From assembly GCA_025618425.1 (NCBI GenBank), contig CM046837.1, positions 27,213,793 to 27,277,792 on the forward strand: 64,000 nt of DNA. Reading direction: 5' to 3'. The stretch is from Heliocidaris tuberculata (Eukaryota; Echinodermata; Echinoidea; Camarodonta; Echinometridae). The translations under genes were made by a program, and so were the position numbers. Under the pieces are notes generated by a model. That model was not told where the DNA came from and did not search any database. It saw only the letters and a program-made list of their open reading frames with translations. Positions 60,517-64,000 of this stretch are shown piece after piece; within the stretch, counting starts at the first letter, position 1; the number at the start of each line of letters is the position of its first letter.

Positions 60517-61900
60517 GTAAGTCATCTTTAATTGTCCGTACACGTTTTAGTATGCATCAATATAGAGAGATAAACTGATAACATTGGAGAGTCATTAGGT
60601 CAACTGTCAAATGGTACAGTTGTACTCAGGTTAATTTCCTGGTAATTGCAAGATTTGATGTATGACACTTAAAGTTTGTGCACGTACATACAAATATGGG
60701 TACTTGATTGTGTAACCACAGGTAGATGGACTTATCAAGTAATGAGGTCAAATTTCAAAGATCATAGAGATCAATTTACATACAAATATTATGTTTTCAC
60801 TCTTTACATGGATATATCAAGAAAACATTTACGGCCAGGTTGCAGGTTATCTGCTAATTAACATTTTTTCTCCATTTTTATCCATAATGAGTTGACATTC
60901 ATCTGTAAGACAGAAAACGAGGTCTCAAGTTCAAGAAATATACTAGGTCTCTGCCCAGGTGGTACATGTATTTTGATGGCTTGTCTGTGATTTTAGTTTG
61001 CAAATGTACATGTAGTAATGGGAGACCTTACCATATCGTGCTTTTGTCACAAAAAGTATGGATGAAGAATTTCTACTGTGGAATGAATATGGGGAATTTG
61101 TATTAACTTGTTTCAAGGGAGGGGGGATTTGAAAAAAGAAACACATGTGGGCCTCTTTTTATTATTTAGGGGCACTGCTTTCAGACCCTGCTGGGTACAT
61201 TGACCCCATTCACTCTCATTTCATTAGAGCGATCTAACTAAGAACTGTTCCTCAAGAACCGATCTTAATGTGAGTGTGAAGACAAAAGTGGTCCAGGAAG
61301 TGGTCTTCTGGACCGGTCCTGAAGACCACCTCGGGAGGTGGTCTTGTGGAACGGGTCTTAATAAGTGTCAGATCTTTGTCCTGTAATTAACTAGTCTGAC
61401 AATAAGTTTGGTTCTGGTTGAAAGAATACCAAGTACTAACACAACTAAGAATAAAGCTACCTCACAAATATATATAAAGTTTACAATTTAATTCAGAGTA
61501 TATCGCTCAGATATAATGAACTGAATATGAAATAATAAATTATGTATGTATATATGCCTTATGAATATAAGATACAGAATCAATGAAATATTCAACAATA
61601 AACTATTGATTAAACAATCCTTGAAAGTATGGTTTAGAAGTAATTCACTTCAATCATTACAATAGAAATTACTGTTACTAGATATTCAACTTTACCCTGT
61701 TAACAGGTCAAAATTACACATATAATGTGGCATTTAAGTGGAATACCGAAGAAAATGTATAATATATGAAATAAAAAAGTGGGACGTGTAGAACGATTTT
61801 GTTTTTTTTCCGCGCTTAAAATGGCCTTCCCGAAATGAAATTAAATATTCGAATTTGACACCTCCCTGGTATCTAGTTCACGGAGAAAAATTTCGAGGGA
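60517..61900. other. downstream intron or flank, no gene
   Basis: AT-rich, with a GC-richer patch at 61190-61380 containing a perfect 24 bp palindrome AAGACCACCTC-GG-GAGGTGGTCTT at 61322-61345. No exon with both borders and homology was found. Confidence 0.5.
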
Positions 61901-61907
61901 TTGCTGA

Positions 61908-61915
61908 TGACGTCA
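61908..61915. promoter_or_regulatory. CRE-type site TGACGTCA
   Basis: A perfect palindromic cAMP-response element in a locally GC-rich block (61880-61980). It lies 180 bp upstream of the start of the open segment at 62095. The same octamer also occurs inside MITEs in this window, so its role as a promoter element is an inference. Confidence 0.35.
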
Positions 61916-62094
61916 TGGGGTGAATGAAATCGCTGACGCTAGCGCTAGTTGAGCTGGGCTGGCCCGGGCGGCGCACGCATATATGCCATTGCTTTGTAAT
62001 TGTCATTCAAGTTGTTTATTTGCATATGAATTGAAAGTTTTGAAAGTGTTTTTTCGTGGGTTTTACTTCTTGGAGATCGAAATTTTGTACAGTT

Positions 62095-62351
62095 ATGGCA
62101 TTACCTGTTATATTTAGTGAAGACCAGGATGATTTGGAAGAGAGCCTGAGTGATAGTAAGGATGAACTGAGTGATGAGGATCCCGGTGAAGTTGGCGAAG
62201 TTTGAGAAGGGGCACCACAGGCCGCGGGTGGCGTGGAAGTAGTTGCATTTGGAGCTTGGCAGTACGAGCCATTGTTACAAGGCAGACCAGAAGGCAATGT
62301 CGGCGACGCAGGACCAATGCCAGATGAAAATAGACTTCATACTTTAGATTG
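62095..62351 (+). pseudogene. first-exon-like segment resembling P2X7-type domain proteins
   Basis: An ATG opens an acidic stretch (MALPVIFSEDQDDLEESLSD), interrupted by an in-frame TGA at 62203-62205. The same frame then reads FGAWQYEPLLQGRPEG and DENRLHTLDW, with a donor G|GTAAGA splitting the final W codon. A YEPL motif, an acidic run and RLxxxDW before a splice site recall the N-terminal part of invertebrate P2X7-intracellular-domain proteins, which continue with C-x-C-G-x-C. No further exon was found nearby. The stop suggests a pseudogene or a misread exon. Confidence 0.35.
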
Positions 62352-62376
62352 GTAAGATTTTATATCTATATGTCAC

Positions 62377-62472
62377 CTTGCCCTGGCCCTGCGTCTTGAC
62401 CATCTTAGGGGCAGGACCCTGCTCCTCATCAACATCTGTCTCATTCTCTGGCGGCTTCGTCGGCTCGGCCAT
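62377..62472 (-). CDS. possible first coding exon on the minus strand, unknown product
   Basis: The minus-strand ATG at 62472 opens 32 codons: MAEPTKPPENETDVDEEQGP followed by APKMVKTQGQGK, ending at a donor-like AAG|GTGACA in phase 0. The composition (acidic, proline-rich, no low complexity) is exon-like and GC-richer than its surroundings. No family is recognised and no second exon is visible. It may be part of a mobile element together with the facing plus-strand segment. Confidence 0.3.
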
Positions 62473-63729
62473 GGCACACACGCATATTGGGCACGTTCAA
62501 CTCACAACTCATCTCAGCCTCGGAATGAATCCTTGAGTTCTCATACATTCACTGAATCCAACTTTACTCAATAAAGACAAACTTTGATTTGTAGATCTAC
62601 TGTTACTCCAAATATAAAAACAATAGTAGCCGTTGTATGGATCGGAGAAAAGGTGATTATCAAATTATTAGTGCGATATGAAAGAAAAGAAACAAAGTCG
62701 TCGATAAACGTAACCCAGCCAGGCAGAATGCTGCATTGGAATTGCATATGCGCAGTAGGCACCAAGTCTGTGTGTCGAAGTCCGACTGCGGAATTCTATA
62801 CAGTACAGCGGCCGGTCTCTCGGTCTACTTTTAACTTTTCCATTCAGCTTTTCAAAACAGAATTGACCAAACTACTTTAACTTTATATGAAAAAATTTCT
62901 CATCTTGATGCATCATTATTTCAAATATATTCTTTTTCAAAGGAAGGAGAAGAAACAATCATCAATTTTGCGTTTGTATTTGTTTGGCATTGTCTGCATC
63001 ATGGCCCATCGATGGCGATTGTATCGACTGCACACAAGATACTAACATCTGTATTTGCGGCCTAACTGACATTGAACAGACTTCATTTACACGAAACGTA
63101 TGATTTCACACAAGAATTTAAGTAGTATGCAATTATATTTCATATTTTGCTTTATTCAGACCAGACTGGTCGTGGATATGGGGTACAAGCATTCGACATT
63201 TCCCTCTCATCAAGCTCGTCTTCGTGCTCAGCAGTAATGAGCTGCGCAATACTTCAGGGTTTGCTTTTCACCCCATTACGTCATCAAATTGCCCTCAAAT
63301 TGCCCTCAAAAAATTACTCACGGATCTTCTGATTGTCCTGATTCAGAATAAAATTTTCCAAGCAGCCATTTTCCTAAACGCAGCCTTCTAAAGGGGTAAA
63401 CTAAACACTGTTGTGTTTTTCATGTACTGAGCTTGAAAAGGGTATATAATTTGACAATTTTTATGTTTTCTTCAGTTTTCCCCTTTAAACAATTAAATTA
63501 AATGATACAGAGATCTGTGTCCTCAAAAGAATATCCATTGTATTAAGTGAGTTGCAATTAAACAGTCAAACCATGTGTGCATTGTTGTAGCCTAGAGCTT
63601 CATATGTAGCGAGTCCAGTCGGCGGTTCTGGGAAGTGAGCGGGATGTGATGGAGTTCCAAATGTTGATTACAGACTACGAAGTCACGTTGCCATGAGATG
63701 CAGGCTGATGATACCACTTGCAAAGTACT

Positions 63730-63920
63730 ACAAGATGATAGGTATGAGTCGATACAAGTAGATACGATCTACGAGATACGAGCAGCTACGAGTCGATAGA
63801 GTAGATACGATCTACAAGATACGAGCAGATACGAGTCGATACGAGTAGATACGATCTACGAGATACGAGTAGATACGATCTACGAGATATGAGCAGCTAC
63901 GAGTCGATACGAGCCCAGCT
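63730..63920. repeat. GATACGAG-type minisatellite
   Basis: Units built from GATACGAGTAGATACGATCT, ACGAGATACGAGCAG and CTACGAGTC, repeated about four to five times in 180 bp with small deletions. The internal 8-12 bp modules shuffle between units. Flanking 63380-63490 contains a short TIR pair (AAAGGGGTAAACT and AGTTTTCCCCTTT). Confidence 0.85.
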
Positions 63921-64000
63921 CGTCCCTAATAAAAAAAAATTGAATCAAAATATCATAGCCACCCATCTCTGCCCAGAGAACAAAGAACTAACTGTTCAAA

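Noticed and set aside
62584..62880. 98-codon plus-strand frame after the converging segments
   Set aside because: No homology, no splice or start context, and composition like random AT-rich sequence.

Overview
The window is invertebrate animal DNA, most likely from an echinoderm such as a sea urchin. It is AT-rich, full of the palindromic ACATGTA motif, and dense with small inverted-repeat transposons. There is no bacterial-style gene packing. The only well-supported host gene is a long plus-strand gene whose 21 recognisable coding exons lie between 2954 and 60516. All of them join in phase with canonical AG/GT borders and encode about 1070 residues of a PARP4 (vault PARP) orthologue: PARP helical subdomain, ADP-ribosyltransferase domain with an H-Y-E triad, VIT domain, von Willebrand A domain with a full MIDAS, and a helical C-terminal part. 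The N-terminal exons (BRCT) must lie upstream, and the C-terminal end is probably downstream.

Layout. 1-2953 is intron or upstream sequence with a 300 bp GAA tract and a LINE ORF1 remnant. Exons 1-2 (2954-4079) are followed by a 22.3 kb intron. That intron holds a roughly 42 bp minisatellite derived from the exon 2/donor junction. It is split by a 2.6 kb TIR element, and by about 17.7 kb containing two hAT-like elements (9543-11242 and 12149-13929) and a minus-strand Ty3/Gypsy element (14261-25688). The Gypsy LTRs, PBS, PPT, gag, protease, RT/RNase H and integrase remnants can all be seen, and another transposon is nested in its RT. Exon 3 (26399-26559) is followed by an 8.4 kb intron with a nested stack: a hAT-like element with 8 bp TSD (27113-33365), a DIRS retrotransposon inside it (about 27664-32647), and a BED-finger transposon inside the DIRS. 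Exons 4-21 (34991-60516) are separated by smaller introns carrying TTAA-type, mariner-type, 6-bp-TSD and hAT-like elements. 60517-64000 has no convincing PARP4 exon, but shows a CRE motif and two converging exon-like open segments.

The most interesting observation is that several introns of this one gene carry tandem repeats whose unit is the end of the preceding exon plus its own 5' splice site. These are exon 2 (about 42 bp unit, about 45 copies), exon 8 (about 60 bp, decayed), exon 11 (61 bp, three near-perfect extra copies) and probably exon 16 (about 55 bp). Each array creates decoy donor sites beside the real one. The array at exon 11 and the one at exon 2 still carry intact donors, and in the cases translated here, use of a decoy brings in an early stop. 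Several transposon insertions can be proven from empty sites preserved in neighbouring repeat copies.
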